The notes: generated by a model not told the origin, from the letters alone. A DNA stretch of 64,000 nucleotides from Polytrichum commune (GCA_950295325.1 OX485803.1:42733554-42797553); one strand, 5' to 3'; numbered from the stretch's first letter, positions 1 through 14,028 are shown. Numbers and translations: made by a program.

Positions 1-1220
1 TATAGATTTGAATGAAATGAAATTGATGGCATAAGGTATGTGGGCCTTATGTGGCGATTCTTCTCAATTGGGCACATGTATTTGAGTGGCATATAGCAAG
101 GTTTGTAGTTGAAAATGAAACCCTAAAAAGTCACATGGTGTTTCTTGAAGGCGAGAAAGCTAATTAAGATGAGGAACTTTCCATGTTACGATCTCGTTCA
201 CACAACAATAGAAGTTGTTATAACGCACCCAAAGATTACATCCATATTGTTACAATTTCAAGTTAACATCTTGACATGGTAGAAATCCATGTATAAGATT
301 TTGATTTGTCAATGTTCGTTGTCAATTCCCATCACGGCATTATATAAGGAGATAATGTGCGTAAGCTCAACTAACTGATGTAGATTATATTATGAAGGAT
401 TGAGAAAGAGATACAATCAAGTGTGAAAATGGTGGCTCAAAATCCTATTTATTGCAAGACGAGAAAAAGAAACTCTAATGTTTTCACACCAACATGATTG
501 TGAGCCCATTGGCCCTATGTTGATCATGGTATTCCGAGATGCAAATTAGGGGGAAGTTGCCTTCCTTTTGTGAGGTAGGCTCAATCTACTTATTGCATAG
601 GATTGTATATTGTATTGTAATTTTGTTGTATTTGCACCCTTCTTCCAATGTCTTTCTCTATTTGGCCCAAGCCCACTAGAAAGATGAATGAAGCTATTCA
701 ATATAGGTTACTTTTCTAAGAAACGAGTGAAAATGAAGCTAACAACAAGAAACTTCCATTCTCCTTGTCTCCAAAGTCTCGTATGGGTCTCGGTGACCGA
801 GTGTTGAGAGATCACGTAGACCCTCCCAATTGTATTCGCTATTAGAATGGTGTCTATATTTCAAGCATATACTTAGCCCTAGTGAACATAGACTAGGAAG
901 TTCCATGTGTTAGAAAGAGATCTTCAGTCCGACCTGTGATAACTTTTGCATTTCAACTCATATTCCAATTGCAGTTCGAATGAGATTTCTTTTGATTCAG
1001 GATTATTTCCTAATTGAGACAATTCAAAATCCAATTCAAAGGTTGTAACCGGTTGGCCGCTTTGTTTCGACGAGGTGGCACTACACGATTGGCTCTGAGC
1101 ACACAAGTTTGCAGACGATAACCTCGACATCCCAGCCGGTTATGATCATCTAAATCGGTTATGGTGACAGGTGACCCACTGTTTAGGTCACGTGCGCGGC
1201 TCAACAAAGCAGCCAACCGG
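1..1220. other. Non-coding, old dispersed-repeat fragments
   Basis: No reading frame here resembles a known protein. Phrases such as a tract reading about 'acttttgcatttcaactc' near 940-960 and 'gaatggtgtctatattt' near 845 recur elsewhere in the window (near 32390, 36190 and 41055), so this is probably worn mobile-element sequence. The family is not identified. Confidence 0.5.
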
Positions 1221-1228
1221 TTACGTCC

Positions 1229-1288
1229 GGTAATCGTTTTATTGGAACCGGTTCTGCACCGATAACCGGTTCCAATAAAACGATTACC
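1229..1288. repeat. Perfect 25-bp inverted repeat with 10-nt loop
   Basis: Arms 1229-1253 and 1264-1288 are perfectly complementary and separated by a 10-base spacer. Each arm holds AACCGGTT, and related CCGGTT motifs cluster nearby (about 1048, 1136, 1215). It could extrude as a cruciform or mark the subterminal part of a transposon. No coding function is evident. Confidence 0.85.
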
Positions 1289-1330
1289 TAATACGTAATT
1301 GTTTGTAGAGTTGGCAGTGCCAGTCACATA

Positions 1331-1836
1331 GGGCCACTTCCCACATGAGACTGAGAGCCCGTGACCATTACACTTCAAGCACTCTCATTGGTGGAAAAGG
1401 CGGAGCCGCTCCAAGTTCGCTACTTCACACTACGCTTTGAGGGATCAATGGAGTATTTGAATGCAAGATGGATGTAAAGTCTACATGGACTCCTACATGG
1501 CATCGAATGGATCATGTTTCATGGTCACTTGGACTATTCTCAAAAACCACCTCTTGAAGGTAGGCCTAACACAAAACCGGGAGACCATGGCACTCCGAAC
1601 ACTCATAACCGTTGATTTTTTCTATTTTATCATGTGTCATGGCCCGCGTGAATAGAAATTCAATGAAATAGCCATTTGGTTGAGGCCCCGGTTACATATG
1701 ACATCACACTGCACTTGAGGGTCCGTGACCACACTACAAGATTTTGGAGGTGTTGTGGGACGGCCTTTGGACACTTTCCTTTGGGCTCTCACAATTTCAT
1801 GGTCACGGCTCTTGGCTCATGTGCATGAAGTGGCCC
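1331..1836 (+). mobile_element. 506-bp TIR element, copy 1 (Mutator-like candidate)
   Basis: The unit begins GGGCCACTTC and ends in its complement, with imperfect similarity extending inward about 50 bases. A second copy of almost the same length lies in opposite orientation at 27276-27780, which fixes both boundaries. GC-rich ends and a size near 500 bp fit a non-autonomous element. The flanks of this copy show no clear target duplication, so the superfamily is uncertain. Confidence 0.6.
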
Positions 1837-1897
1837 TTACTTATGTTAGATTTGAGTGTGATGATTTTGTGAGCAGTTGCCATGATAGTGCTGAGTC

Positions 1898-1919
1898 ATA
1901 TATATATATATATATATAT
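1898..1919. repeat. (AT)n microsatellite
   Basis: Uninterrupted alternating A and T of about 22 bases, followed by TTGG. Confidence 0.9.
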
Positions 1920-2099
1920 TGGTGGGGCCCACATTCATGGAGTTTTTGCATGGTGGGGTCCATGCAAGCTCCCAAGTGGCCCGATGTGATGATGTGGCTG
2001 CTCATGGACCATGCATCGAGCCATAGGTCGCCGCTTGCCCACATCATACACCTTTTGGTTTTTAAACAAAATGCGGTCGGAAAACACCATATAACATGG

Positions 2100-4001
2100 C
2101 TAATAAGGGCCGTTTATTTATACACGTGACCAAGGGTTGTGAGGAAAAAACAATTTAGGGCTTCTCGTGCACACAATGGGTGGTCCAATAACCATGATCA
2201 GGAGAATCCTACATCATTTTTTTTAAAAGCCTTGGTTATGGGATGTATTGTAAATGACCCTATCGTTGATGAGATACCCATTACAAAACAATTGACCCCC
2301 AATAGTTAGGAACAAAACAATGTTAGGCCCTAGAGAACCATCTTGTGTTATCCAAATTGATTTTCTCGCATTGGAAAGAAAGGTTTAGGGACTCCACTGT
2401 GGATTGAAAACAATCATGTTGGTGATGAGATATCCATTTACAACTCAAATCTTTGTGTAAGCCCTTCTAAATATATGTATGTTCCAATTAGAATAACACA
2501 TGTGATGAATGGGCTAATTTCATAGAGGGTTAATTTTGACACTTTTAGCTAAATACATGAAGAAATAGTTTCAAATTTCGTATCCATGAGGTTTTATGTG
2601 ATTCCAAGATCAATTATAAAGTGACATTTGCAAGCTCGATTTATGAAATGTTCATGAAGTGATATTGTTGATGCAAAGTCAAAGAGCACATCCATATGCT
2701 TGGACCTTCTATATAGGGTCATGAGGTTCATGTGAGCATTTTCAAAGAAAAAGGTTAAAGAAAAAAAAAACTGCATAAAATGGAGATTACATTGTCTTTT
2801 TTTAATATTTAATAGATGTGTTCATCTTATAAGGACTTAAGAAAATACTTTAAGATCCATAAAAGAATATCATCATATATAGAGAGTGAGAACAATACTT
2901 GTTAAAGAAACTAGAAACTCATCATTTAGTTCATTAAAAATGATGTTTTATTTCTATTTTTTTTAAAAATTTAACATAGAATTGCTAATCATCATGGTGA
3001 TGCACATACAAAAATAGAAAGAATTCATATTTTTTATGCCATAGCACTTTGAAAATAATATTAAGATAATATCAACATATATATATACACAATGAATAGA
3101 GAAAAGTATTTCCAACAACTCTTCATTATAAAATACACCATTTGAGTACTAAAAGTTAATAATTCTCTTGAATACAACGTTTATGTTGGAAAATCGTTTA
3201 CCAGCTGGAAGGTTGGCTACGAACTTAATGAAGAACCGTAATCATATGATAAGTCCAAATCCACTCTTCAAGACGCCATTCTGATGTAAACCTTTAACAC
3301 TCCACCAAAAAATATTCTCACATCTAAAAGGACCTCCAACCAATGCTAAGGGGGATAGGAAAATGATGTGGCCATCATAATGTGGTTTTTATATGTGGTC
3401 AAACCCCTCCATTGACACATGACATGTAATAGGTTCAATAACAAACTATCTACATCTTACCATCCCCCAATAGAATCTAGGCTAAGTTACGAAACACCCT
3501 CTATAATTGTCACTCATGAACAATATTGGTGGGGAAAATTATAACCAACCACATGGCTCTTTTGCAAGGTGTTAGACCTCCAAGAGGGGTTTTTTTTCAT
3601 TTTCATACCCTATTGTGCTAATAATGTTATATCACAATTAATTAAGAGAAATGTGTGACACTATATTTATAGTGTTGATTTATGTGGGTGTCACATGAAT
3701 GTAACCTTTTCAATTCCTTTAACCCCTTATGCACAAGCATTTTTTCAATACATAGATTGATTTGAAATTTGACTTCTTAGTTTTTGAGACATTTTGATTT
3801 AAATACAAAGTTGTAGATGGTTATTGTTAAAACTCATTCAGACAATAATTATGTTAAGAAACTCTTTGGAGCTTTATAAATCTAATCTAAGAGAAATTGA
3901 TCTAAAAATTCATAAGATAATGACATAGTCTGGTTGACGGTCCAAATTTTGTTAAAGTTATCACAAAACCATGTACTTCCCACATTTGTAAGTGCTACAA
4001 C
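2100..4001. other. Non-coding, no feature recognised
   Basis: AT-rich sequence with short A and T runs. All frames are short and resemble no family I know. No RNA gene is seen. Confidence 0.5.
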
Positions 4002-4002
4002 T

Positions 4003-4013
4003 CCCCCCCCCCC
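4003..4013. repeat. Poly-C tract (11)
   Basis: Homopolymer of cytosine in AT-rich surroundings, one of more than ten such G/C tracts in the window (see findings). Confidence 0.9.
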
Positions 4014-4589
4014 TCCCCATGTCACTGAGGCACTGTGAATGAAGGGTGTGTGATTGTGGGCATACCACATCCAAGGCATCCATTCACAAAGCCCTATCCT
4101 ATGGTCTACAAAATTGTTCGGGCAGCCTGGGAAAAAAACTTTCCCACAGATGACATTTTGGTGGATGAAAAATCAATGTTTGCAAGATGAAGGGGTTGAT
4201 TGTTCATTCCATTGTATCATCACATTGGTTCCCAACGGGGAAGAGTTCCCACGCAGGTGTGGGCAAGTAGTGAATGAGGCATGGGAGGGGCGGGGTCCTC
4301 CTAAGCATAGATGTGATTTTGACCAGAGCAAGACGACATGTTTGCCTGTTGGCACCCTCCTTGTCTCTTTATGTTGGCGAGGTCCTCAACTTTCTAGTCA
4401 AATTAGCCATGAATGAAAGGGTAGCCGGAAGGCATGGTGGTCCTTGGTGGTGAGGGACAACAAGTCATCTCATAGTACGGAAATGACAAGTCCTTCACGA
4501 TTGGATGTGCTTTAACTTTCGACTCCAAAGCCAACTTGTTTTGTATTGAGCTTATGCTCAATATTGGGGCTTGAGAGCAATTGAATGAA

Positions 4590-4790
4590 GAGCCTTGCCT
4601 ATTGTTTTTAATATAGGCATGAGGCCACCATGGCTTGCACGATTACCTTGCAATGGGTCGCAAGAGGATGAGGTGTCTAAAATTCTAGGCATCCCATTTG
4701 GCCATAACCTTCAGGTGAAATGTGTTGATAAGTTCGGAATGGAAAAAAGGTTAAGGAAACACTTATTTTTTGGTACGTGGGGTGGACTTT
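4590..4790 (+). pseudogene. LINE reverse-transcriptase relic (plus strand)
   Basis: The plus-strand frame has a PPWLARL segment followed about 16 residues later by SKILGIPFG and a VDKF segment. This matches the order of the conserved PPW...LLGTPFG...VD region after the catalytic motif in plant non-LTR reverse transcriptases. The similarity is recognised by eye from family knowledge. Stops flank it, the YxDD motif is not visible and nothing downstream reads as the rest of the protein, so it is a short dead fragment. The upstream stretch 4054-4416 is open in the same strand but is not clearly part of it. Confidence 0.55.
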
Positions 4791-5164
4791 CTAGTGGAAA
4801 CCTAAATGATGTGGGTGGGTTACTATGAAATAAAAGTCCCTGTATACAAGAATTTTATAGAGAAAAATAAATGTACACGTAGTAATGCCATGCTAGAAAA
4901 TGGACTCATGCATTTATATCAAGCATTTCAAGTTGATGTGATAAATGCTTCCACTACACACACTGTGAACCCTTTGAGTGGTCCACCACTCTGCGGGATC
5001 ACTTTTAGTTAGAATGTTAGCATTAAAAGTTAGAATTGATAGGGAATTTAGGAAAAATTAGTTCATTTAGCATTTAGCCTAGAAGAAGGAAGGTCAAAAT
5101 GAAACTAAGTAGTGCTAGAAGATAGCAAAGTAGAAAAAATGTGCTAGCTAGTAAAAACAACTAG

Positions 5165-5262
5165 CTAAGCAAATATTAGTAGATGCTAGTTATTAAGCAA
5201 ATATTAGTAGATGCTAGTTATTAAGCAAATGTTAGTAGATGCTAGCTAAGCAAGTGTTAGTT
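5165..5262. repeat. 28-bp tandem repeat, about 3.5 copies
   Basis: The phrase AAGCAAATATTAGTAGATGC starts at 5167 and 5195, and with one change at 5223. A diverged, shortened unit starts at 5248. The spacing is 28, 28 and 25 bases, and most units contain the palindrome-like GCTAGYTA. Confidence 0.85.
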
Positions 5263-8200
5263 TATTAGTTAGTGTGAGGCACACAAGACTATTGGAGGTG
5301 TTTTACGTAAGAAGATAAAATCGGCGTGAAGAATTTTGAAGACAAAAAAGAAAGAGAGCAAGGGGGATACTTGCCCACTTGCCCCCTTGCCAACTCGATG
5401 GCGGAAAAATTAGAAAGATTTCTAAAGGTTTTTTGTCGGAGCCACCTCGGCGAGAGGGTGGCAACCTCAACCGGGAAAACCCCCGAGCCAAAATTTCGGG
5501 AAAGGGTTTGAAAAATGGATCCGGTGGAGGAGGGGTCCAACCCTTTTGTGAGAGGGTTTAAAAACCCCTCCTTCCACCTTGTAGCTCTCTTTCTTTCTCT
5601 AGTTTTTGGGCGAAGCCCTGCTTCAATGTAGTTAGGAAAAAATCCTTTAGCATGTATTCTCAATGGTCTAGAAGAAAGGCTTGAGAACCTCCTCTACTCT
5701 CTCTCTCCTAGTTAGGTTGTGTGTTTATTAACACACCAACAAAATTATTCCTTCTTTTGTAGAGGTAGGTTGGATGGTAGAGTTTTGAGTAGAGGCATTA
5801 TAGACCTCATCTGCCAATGCCCTGAAGGCTTAGTTCAAAAGCTAGAACAAGATACTTATCATTTTTCTCTTAGAGAGATTTCATATAGCTATCCATAGCC
5901 GTTTCCCATTTGTGATTTGGTTGAGATGACAATTAGTTATGGATTTTCAAAGATGGAGTAGAAAAACTGGGTGGTCTTGTGGGTAGCGGCTGCTGGATCA
6001 GACCTGCGAGCCCAATAGGAATTTTAATTCCAAGAAATTATATTTTTCCCAAGTAGAACTTTTGTGTAGCTTCCCAAAATGGCTTAGAACATTTGATTTG
6101 AGCATGATTTGAATTAGATATGAATTGTGCAAGATGGGACACATAGTTTGAGAACTTTTGGTTGACTGCTGCATTACAGAGGACCTGCTGGGTTCACTTC
6201 GGCTTACCTTTCTAATCACATATTTTTATCAAATACATATTTTTAATATCTCTCCAGGGTCATATAGAACGTTTGATTTGACTAAGATTTGAATTAGATA
6301 TGAATTGTTGAAGGCGAGATACATAGTTTAAGCCTTCTTGATTGACTGCTGTGTAACAAGGAGTCCGCTGAATTTCTATTAGCTTAACCTGCTGATGTCA
6401 TAATTTTTCTAGTTAGAGCTTGTTCATAGCTTTCCAATGGTATAAGGAAAGCCTAGATCCAAGTAGTAAGGAATGTGCTATGAATTCTTCAAGTTAGAAG
6501 GTAGATAGGTGGGTTGGAAGGGTCGGTTGAATCGACCTCACACTTCCAACCCTCATAACTTTTGCATTTCTTATCCGATTAGAGTGATTTTTAGATCATT
6601 GGAAAGATAATTTGGTGCACTAAGTATAAATATTATGCTTAGGATTAAATTACAGGGCAGAATAACACTTTATATTTTAATTGTTAACTAAGGTACGCTT
6701 ACTACCAAACTAGTTACAAAGAAGGAGGCAAGGTCGACGCTCGGAAAGTGGAGCAAGGAAGGAGGTAGCGGCTCGGCCTACATCAAGCCCAAATCAACCG
6801 AGGAAAATTGAGGTAAATTAACTAACCTTAAGCCTTTCATTTAGGATTGGAGGGAGCACGGCTAAGGTACGCATCTCTAAACCCACTCACCTATCTCGTA
6901 AGGTCAAGTGGCTTGACCACTTGACCGCCAAGGGAGTACCCAATTCCATTGTTTTCGGGGCCCTTGGTATGTTTTGTGGTAGTAGCTTCATTTATTAGCA
7001 AGTTTCGTGTGTGGTAAGTCGGATTAATCACCGACACGACCACTCTGAATGTTGTTGGTGGAAAAGTGGGGTTAATGACCCGCGAATCCACTATTATGTT
7101 GTTGGCCCCATAGATTGGGAGTAATGGCCCAATTTATGAAGATTGCGCAACAGGGTGAACCTACAGGTCGCCCGTCACCATGGTCCCATTGAGTTGCATT
7201 TCGTGGTCTATCCAGTGTAAACACATTTAACAATCAAAACATACAAAATAAATCGTAAACCCTTGTTGGCAAGAGACCCGAGGTAAGGGGTGATGCCTAA
7301 TATGTTAATGTAGTAAGTTAGGACGTGCAAACAAAAGTAAGTAATTAAGAAGGAATTTGTGTGAAGGGTGGGACTTAGGCCAAGTTCCCCCGCTTAGAAA
7401 ACTAAATAGAACTAAATAAAGAAATAGGAAGAATTGAATGGTCCATCAAATTGTCGTTATTCCGTTCGTTGAGTTAGGGTGGTATGAGTCACATCCGGTT
7501 GGGTGTATCAGAACCATCCCAATTCACAAATTAGGATTGCCTTGGTTTCAAGGCTGGTGCGTCTGCGCGTAGAATAGGTTGTAGGTTAAGGTTAGAACTA
7601 GATATGAAATTGGTTAGTGGAGTTTAAAGCCACACTAATAAAAAACTAAGGCCTAACCTCCGGAGGTACTACGACGCATATTTAATCTCCCTTAAAAATC
7701 TAACTACTCACGTTATACACCTATCATCCGGGTTCGGCTTGGGCGCCTGCAAATGCAGGCCACCTTCACCGAAGGGCTTGTGTGATACTTTTAGGCTCCC
7801 TCGAAAGGGGGTGGCCCAAAAGTACCACACACACCAAACATAAATCATGAAATAGAGAGGCCTTTATTAGATAGACAATCCACTTTCCACTTTCCAATGA
7901 GAAAGTCATTGAACATGTTTTCATCCATATGATATAGTCTCATAATAATATGACCTGAAAACATCCGGGGGGGGGAGGGCCGGGAGCGGTGCACCTTTGA
8001 TAACATGTATGAGTATAGGTGAGTGCACAAAAAAAGATTTTAATTTGAACTTATATGTTTTATGTATATGTATGCTACACAAATTATAACTTGTAGTTAT
8101 GTACATGTATGATGGACCTTTAGAAAATATATATAACATTTGTACTTGTATGATAGGGTCACTAGACTTTATGAAACTAGGATAAGTAATTTTCTCATTT

Positions 8201-8890
8201 CCTTATCTCAACTATGTATGTATAGAAGAGGCACTATTAGGGGTTTGGAAGGGGTGCTTGAGTTGAGAAAAAGGCCACTTCTTGCTTAGAGTTGCAGGAG
8301 GAATAACTAGTGATTCTTTGTGGCGTTTCTTTGTGGTTGATGCAGGTGGTTGTGGGTGGTCGATGCCTTGGTTAGATCATGGGTGGCATTGAAATTGCGA
8401 AGGTGTTAATTCCCAAGTGGGACTTCTCTCAATTGTTTTCGTATCATTAGTTTACTTTCGATGTGCAACAATTTGGATCAAGCATTTATGGATTGTAATT
8501 GTTGCAAGTTCTAGTAGCAAGCATGGAGATTAATTTATGTTGGTATCAATAAGGAATAAAAAATAAGTGGACTTACAATCTTACGTATCATTTGGTGGTA
8601 GATTTAGAAAAAAAATATTGGATAAGCTTCTATGACATAGATTATATACTTACATCCTTATGAGTTACATCTAGGGGATGAAAAACCTTCAACAACTTTA
8701 GTAAGGAATGTTGGGGCTTTACATTATACATATGATAAGGGTTCATTATTATTCAAAAGTATATGTGTATACTTATGTTAATGACTGTACATAAATGCAC
8801 TTTTTTTTTACATATACATATTGTCAGTTATATTCCATCCTTAAAATTATCGTGTATGGCTTGATTTTATAAATAAATACTTGTATACGA

Positions 8891-8901
8891 GGGGGGGGGG
8901 G
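8891..8901. repeat. Poly-G tract (11)
   Basis: Homopolymer of guanine preceded by ATACGA and followed by TAGAG. Confidence 0.9.
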
Positions 8902-10689
8902 TAGAGTATGTTGTGAACGTGTTGTGGTTCTTGGTTTTTAATAAAAAAAGTGCAACCCTAAAGAAAACACACGTCATTGAAGTTACAATTAATGAAAATG
9001 TGAATTGGATGGAACTAGTGCATTTATTGTCAATTTTGTCTCTAAATCTTAGGGCCCCCTTTGTACATCTATCTTTACTTCAAAATATAATAGCATGTTT
9101 AAATATACTCTAAAGAAAAACAATGCTTCTTCCTTAAGTATATTATGTATGCTAATGCCCCAAATAATACTTTTATATATATATATAAATAATACATTGA
9201 GGTTTGCTTGTACACCCCTGGGCTTTTGATGCACCTCTAGATTAATGTTTAGACATCATTGTTTAATCATTGATTATGTGTTACTTTCATCGTTGTGGTA
9301 CTCTTCAACAACTTGGACTATCAACATTTGAATTGTAGACCATATCAAAACTCTAGTGCATAATTATTTGCGGACAAGACTTATAGCAAATAATGAAATG
9401 AAAATATATGTTTGAGTTAAATTGGGATAATTAAATTAAATTAATGAAATATAATATGTAATATAGTAAAAAAACCCTAATAGAAAATAAATGAAAATAG
9501 AAATAATAATATAATATAATATGAAAACAAAGCCCGTATAACATGTAGAAATTTTACATTGCCTTCTAGACCGGTAGATCTCCCCATGCTAGTACATGAT
9601 ATTTTGAATGTACTAAATAATAGAATGGGGAGACTTCCCAATTCACACTTAAAAGACAATTTGAGGGGTCATAGGGTGAGTAGATTTTATGGCATCATGG
9701 GGAGATATTCCAGTGTGGCTCCAAAGGTAAAAGTTAGAAAATCCACTAATTTCACCCTCAAAGCCCCACCATGAGATCCCCCAATATAATGTTGAATGAA
9801 AATTCAAATAAATAAAATTGTGAAATCATTTATAAGGAGAACAATTACTTCCCTTTATGTGGTCTTTAAGACGCAAAGCTATTAGAGTTTAGACAACAAT
9901 TTTAGGCATTTATCAAAAAAGGTTAAAGAATGTAATACATCAGATTGTACAATATACTTCATGAGAGTTCAAGAAATTTTTTTGTGAACATAAGACTCCA
10001 AGGGTTAAAACATAAGACATAAGAGCTAATGTGGACAATAACACGACATGGGGGAAAATTCTACATGTGAACAATAAATTATGCACAACACTCTCGATAC
10101 ATGATCAAGAAAAATGCGTTGTTGTATTTTAAACCAACTAGAAAATCACTACTTGGAACATAAATAAGGATATTGATGCCTTGAAATATAATTTTATAAA
10201 TTTTGAATGATTATCATGTATTAGTAAGCCATGAGACTTATGCAACTACATGAAAATGTAAGTCCAAATGGCTTCGTGAAGTTTAACATGTAATTTTATA
10301 TGGAAAACCATCAGGAGCACTCCTGATGTTTTCCCTATGCTAGTTGGTTAGAGGAGTTCACCAATTCTAAAATTTGTTTGGTGTTTTTCTGGTCATATTT
10401 TACTATTTGCACAATATAAGTGTCAATTGTGGTTTTCCTAGTTATGTTGGGATAAAGCACAAAACTACATCTATTCACATAATTGTTATTGAAGCCGGAT
10501 CACATTCCCACTTACCATCTCAAGCTCCTTTATAACGTACAAGGTCTATCTTTTAAAAATAAAATAAAATAATTGTTTGCTAGGTCTCCAATACCGAATT
10601 TGAAATTGACCACATTGAGAATGATTGTATCTAGTTGCACAATTGTGAATCCTTGGCCCACCCACACATGGTAGATATTGTGTTCAAAG

Positions 10690-11090
10690 GATTGACAAGA
10701 ACAAAATCATCTCAAAGAAAATCTTTATAAAGGTTGTAGGATTCTTTGGGTTCCCAAATTGTGATTCCAACTATTGCTTCTTTCCTTAAGGTGGCTATTG
10801 AGGTTTTCATACCTGTGATTCATTGCTTTTTATTGGATGACTCAAAGTATTTATGGTATCAATCCCAAGGTATTTATTTTCATGGGTTATCTTAATTTGG
10901 TCCTTGCCTAGGTAAATTGCATCTTGGTTTAATTTCATTCTGTTGCGGCCAAAGATCATAATTTTGGTCTTAGATAAATTGATATCAAGGCTAAAAGTCC
11001 TACAATATAAATAGTATTGTGGCCACCTACTCAGAGAGATTGAACATGTTTATCTATTAATAGATTCTTATGTTCATTCTAAAAAAGGTG
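10690..11090 (-). pseudogene. LINE reverse-transcriptase relic (minus strand)
   Basis: Read on the minus strand, one frame contains SLDINLSKTKIMIFGRN, then THENKYLGIDTI, and after a frame change ATLRKEAIVGITIWEPK. This is the order found after the YxDD motif in plant LINE reverse transcriptases, where 'vNlsKTKvmiF' and 'yKYLGi' are hallmark segments. Stops and frame changes interrupt the line. The catalytic motif is not visible upstream, where the sequence between 11030 and 11230 is badly decayed. This is a dead insertion of a family different from the relic near 4.7 kb. Confidence 0.75.
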
Positions 11091-11099
11091 GTAAATTTG

Positions 11100-14028
11100 G
11101 TCACACGCAACAAATAATTTGGTTGCTTTATAATGTTCCCTCAAGGAGGAGGGCCTACCCACTCTACTTTAGCTTGTTTTGCGTGTTGCGTTGGGGCAAC
11201 CTGCTTGACTATTGAGGTTAATTGTCTAGATTTTTCCCGGCCCCCATCAATCTTGCCTACACTAACAACGTAGTCAATTAGTCATAAGATCATAAATATC
11301 TTCTTTGACTTTCAATCCCAAAGAATTATAACAAACATTGCATTAAACCGGTGCAACCAAGTTGAAATGGGTTGGTTACAAACATATGGGGACATGTTTT
11401 AGTGGATTTGTTTTTTTTTTACCTCAATAAGAGTGATGGGGGTTCAATTTCAACAAGAGGAAGTGTAGTTAGGATTTTGCTACGACTCAAAACAACAAAC
11501 CTAGGGAACTAAGTCTCCAGGAAGACTGAGATAGTGTCTATAAGGGTTAATGTCACATTGGATTAAGGATCACAATAACAACTTAGGGTCTTTCTTTCTT
11601 CATTCCTTCTTTATTTCACTTATTTTCCACTCTTATAGTTCCTTGCTGCTTCTCCAGTTGTGAGTGATCCCATCCTATCTTTAGGGAATTTTCTATCACT
11701 TTATGTCTTGACCTATTTAAGTCGTGAAGCTCAAAAGCTTGGCAAGTTGTCATTGGCAGGACATAGTCCGGGGTAATGTCTTTTTATAACCGCATAGTCT
11801 TGGAAATGCCATAAACAGAGTGTGTGGGCCAAATTTTTGGATCATTTAGTTTAACTATAGACTGATAGTTGAGGCTCGGATGAAGTCCATCCGAGCATAT
11901 GAACATAGTTAAACTATAGGCAAGTAGTTATAACCATAGGCACGGGCTTAGGTGCCCTCAGTCGGTTATGATAACTATCGTCTCCCCCCGCTGAGCTAAG
12001 AGGGTTGGCGAGGGAGAAGCAAGCAAGCATTTCTCTGCATAGTTTTGAGCGCATAGTTAAACTTATGGACTTGTCTCCCTCATCACAAAGATTGTGAGAG
12101 GATAATCGTTAAACGATTTTCTAAGTAAACTTATTGATCGCTGCAATGATTGCAGGACACTGTTTTCTATTAAAGCTTATTGTTACTTTAAATGTTGAGT
12201 CGATTGAATGGCCGGAGCCTTGTCGAACTATTTTCTTGTTTTGATTATGTGAATGTGAAATTATAAACTATTGTCAGTCGATAGTACTGCAAGTGACCGA
12301 GACTGAAAGTAAGGATGAAATTGATTGGGTGCAAACTGCAGAGAGCAATGCGAGATTGAGAGAGGAACTGAACAAGTTCAAACTGTGAGGAGCAACTGCA
12401 GATTGGGAGGAAAGTGATAAGTATCAAGCGATGGGAAATGTGAATGAATAAGAGGGTTAAGCAAGGAGCAAGTAAATGAGAATGAAGAATCTGTGAGGAA
12501 TGAAGAAGTCAATGTAGAAATCAAGAGTGAAAACTATTGGCAGTCGAAGTGGAATATTGTGTCACCATTGCCTAAGTGCAAATTCTGGAACATAGTTGAG
12601 CCGGCTGCGATTATGAATAAGGAGAGTATGTTGATTGTTGTATAAATGAACCATCGTCAAGGCAATAAACCTTTTCAGTCTGAGTGAAACAAATGAACTG
12701 TCAAGATTTTCACGGCGAGGAATTGTGTCGCACTATGAGCGTAGAGAGTTATCACAGAGAGAGAGAGAGAGAGAGAGAGAGATGAACAGGGGGGGATCCC
12801 ACATTGCCAATACAGTCTGATACCGTGATTGTCGAAGGAAGGGAGAAGAGTGAAACTGTAATCTGATATACCCGAGAGGTGCATTCCCTGAGTGATGAAG
12901 GAAGATAAGATAAACTATTATTTGAGGAGTTGTGTGTGAGAGAGATAATCCACTTGAGAGAGGTTCTGTGAGAGTTCCAGTCGAGAGAAGGGAGTTGAAA
13001 GGTCAGGGAGTTAGCCTGTCTGAAGTGTAACTATGGGCTATAGTTGAAACTTACTATAGGTTGTAAAGAAGCCGTAAGGCCAAGTGTCTGACTGTGAGAG
13101 AATCTATTGAGTATAATTGAAGCCTGCGAGAGGCCATGATGAAGAAAGCCAATACTTCAGCCAAGTGTGATTATAGTTGAATCATAAAACTTTAAGCTAA
13201 TAGGTTTAAAATTGGGAAAAGTGAATTTAATGAGAAAATCTCAATCAACTGAGGTGACGAGAAATCACTTCTGATCAGTTGATTAGAAGAGGAATTGAGG
13301 AATGTGAAAGGGATTAAATGAATTTCAGATAGAATGAACTTTGGATTATAAAGGAAATCTAGGCATAAGTTATTCTAATCTTAATTAAAGTTGTAAATTG
13401 ATATTTAGTCAAGGGATTTGATCTTTGAGTATGAGATGCACATTAACACAATCAACTACTATCTTGTGTGTTACCCTGGTTGTTGTTGTTGCAGGTTGCA
13501 GGGCGACCGAGACTATAGCTTGTCCTTGATGTTCGTTGTTAGTTGCATGAGTTGTGAGTAATGATTAAATCTGAAGTTAAGGAATAAACAATTTGTCTTG
13601 TATTGGAATTAACATTGGCCAAGTAATGGAGGAATTGTTTTGATTTGAAGATGCATTGACCAATGATTACCAAAGACAATTGTGATACTAAAAAACTATT
13701 GTTCTCTCTTGACTATTGTTATACAAAATCTCATGGCGAGATGGAAACTACATTTCCACTAACTGAGAAATATTGAGAGGAAAACCAAGAGAGAAAAAGA
13801 GAGTAAAAGACATACTAGTCATAATTTGGAGTGAAGATAGCAACCTTATTGTCCGATTAATGAACTATAATGTGACAAATGCCTGTAATAGACACTAGTT
13901 AAGTCTTCTTTGAGAGTCTGTACCCTCGGTTTTGGGTTATTTAGTTGAGAGCAAAAACTTACTACACAGAGTCTGCAAGGTTCTTTGATTAACTGCTTGT
14001 TAACAACTTACAATCATCATGCATGTCT
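11100..14028. other. Non-coding; purine-rich tract and microsatellite
   Basis: No gene is supported. Short imperfect inverted motifs built on GTTTAACTATAG occur around 11845-11920, including a 9-bp stem with GCTCGGATG. From about 12250 to 13420 the plus strand is strongly purine-rich and includes a (GA)n run. This may be one old element, but no ends were found. Confidence 0.4.
12755..12782. repeat. (GA)n microsatellite
   Basis: About 14 uninterrupted GA units inside the purine-rich tract. Confidence 0.9.

Larger units (their letters stand above)
4830..10600. other. Non-coding, probable LTR-element debris and AT-rich DNA
   Basis: No gene is supported. The stretch 5020-7800 has the texture of worn retrotransposon LTR and leader sequence (short direct repeats, pyrimidine tracts, purine-rich patches), but I found no coding domain or LTR pair. 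A poly-G run of 11 lies at 8891-8901. From 8000 to 10600 the DNA is AT-rich and featureless apart from short homopolymers. Confidence 0.45.

Noticed and set aside
11860..11920. Short hairpin with GCTCGGATG stem
   Set aside because: A nine-base stem flanked by imperfect GTTTAACTATAG repeats; could be chance.
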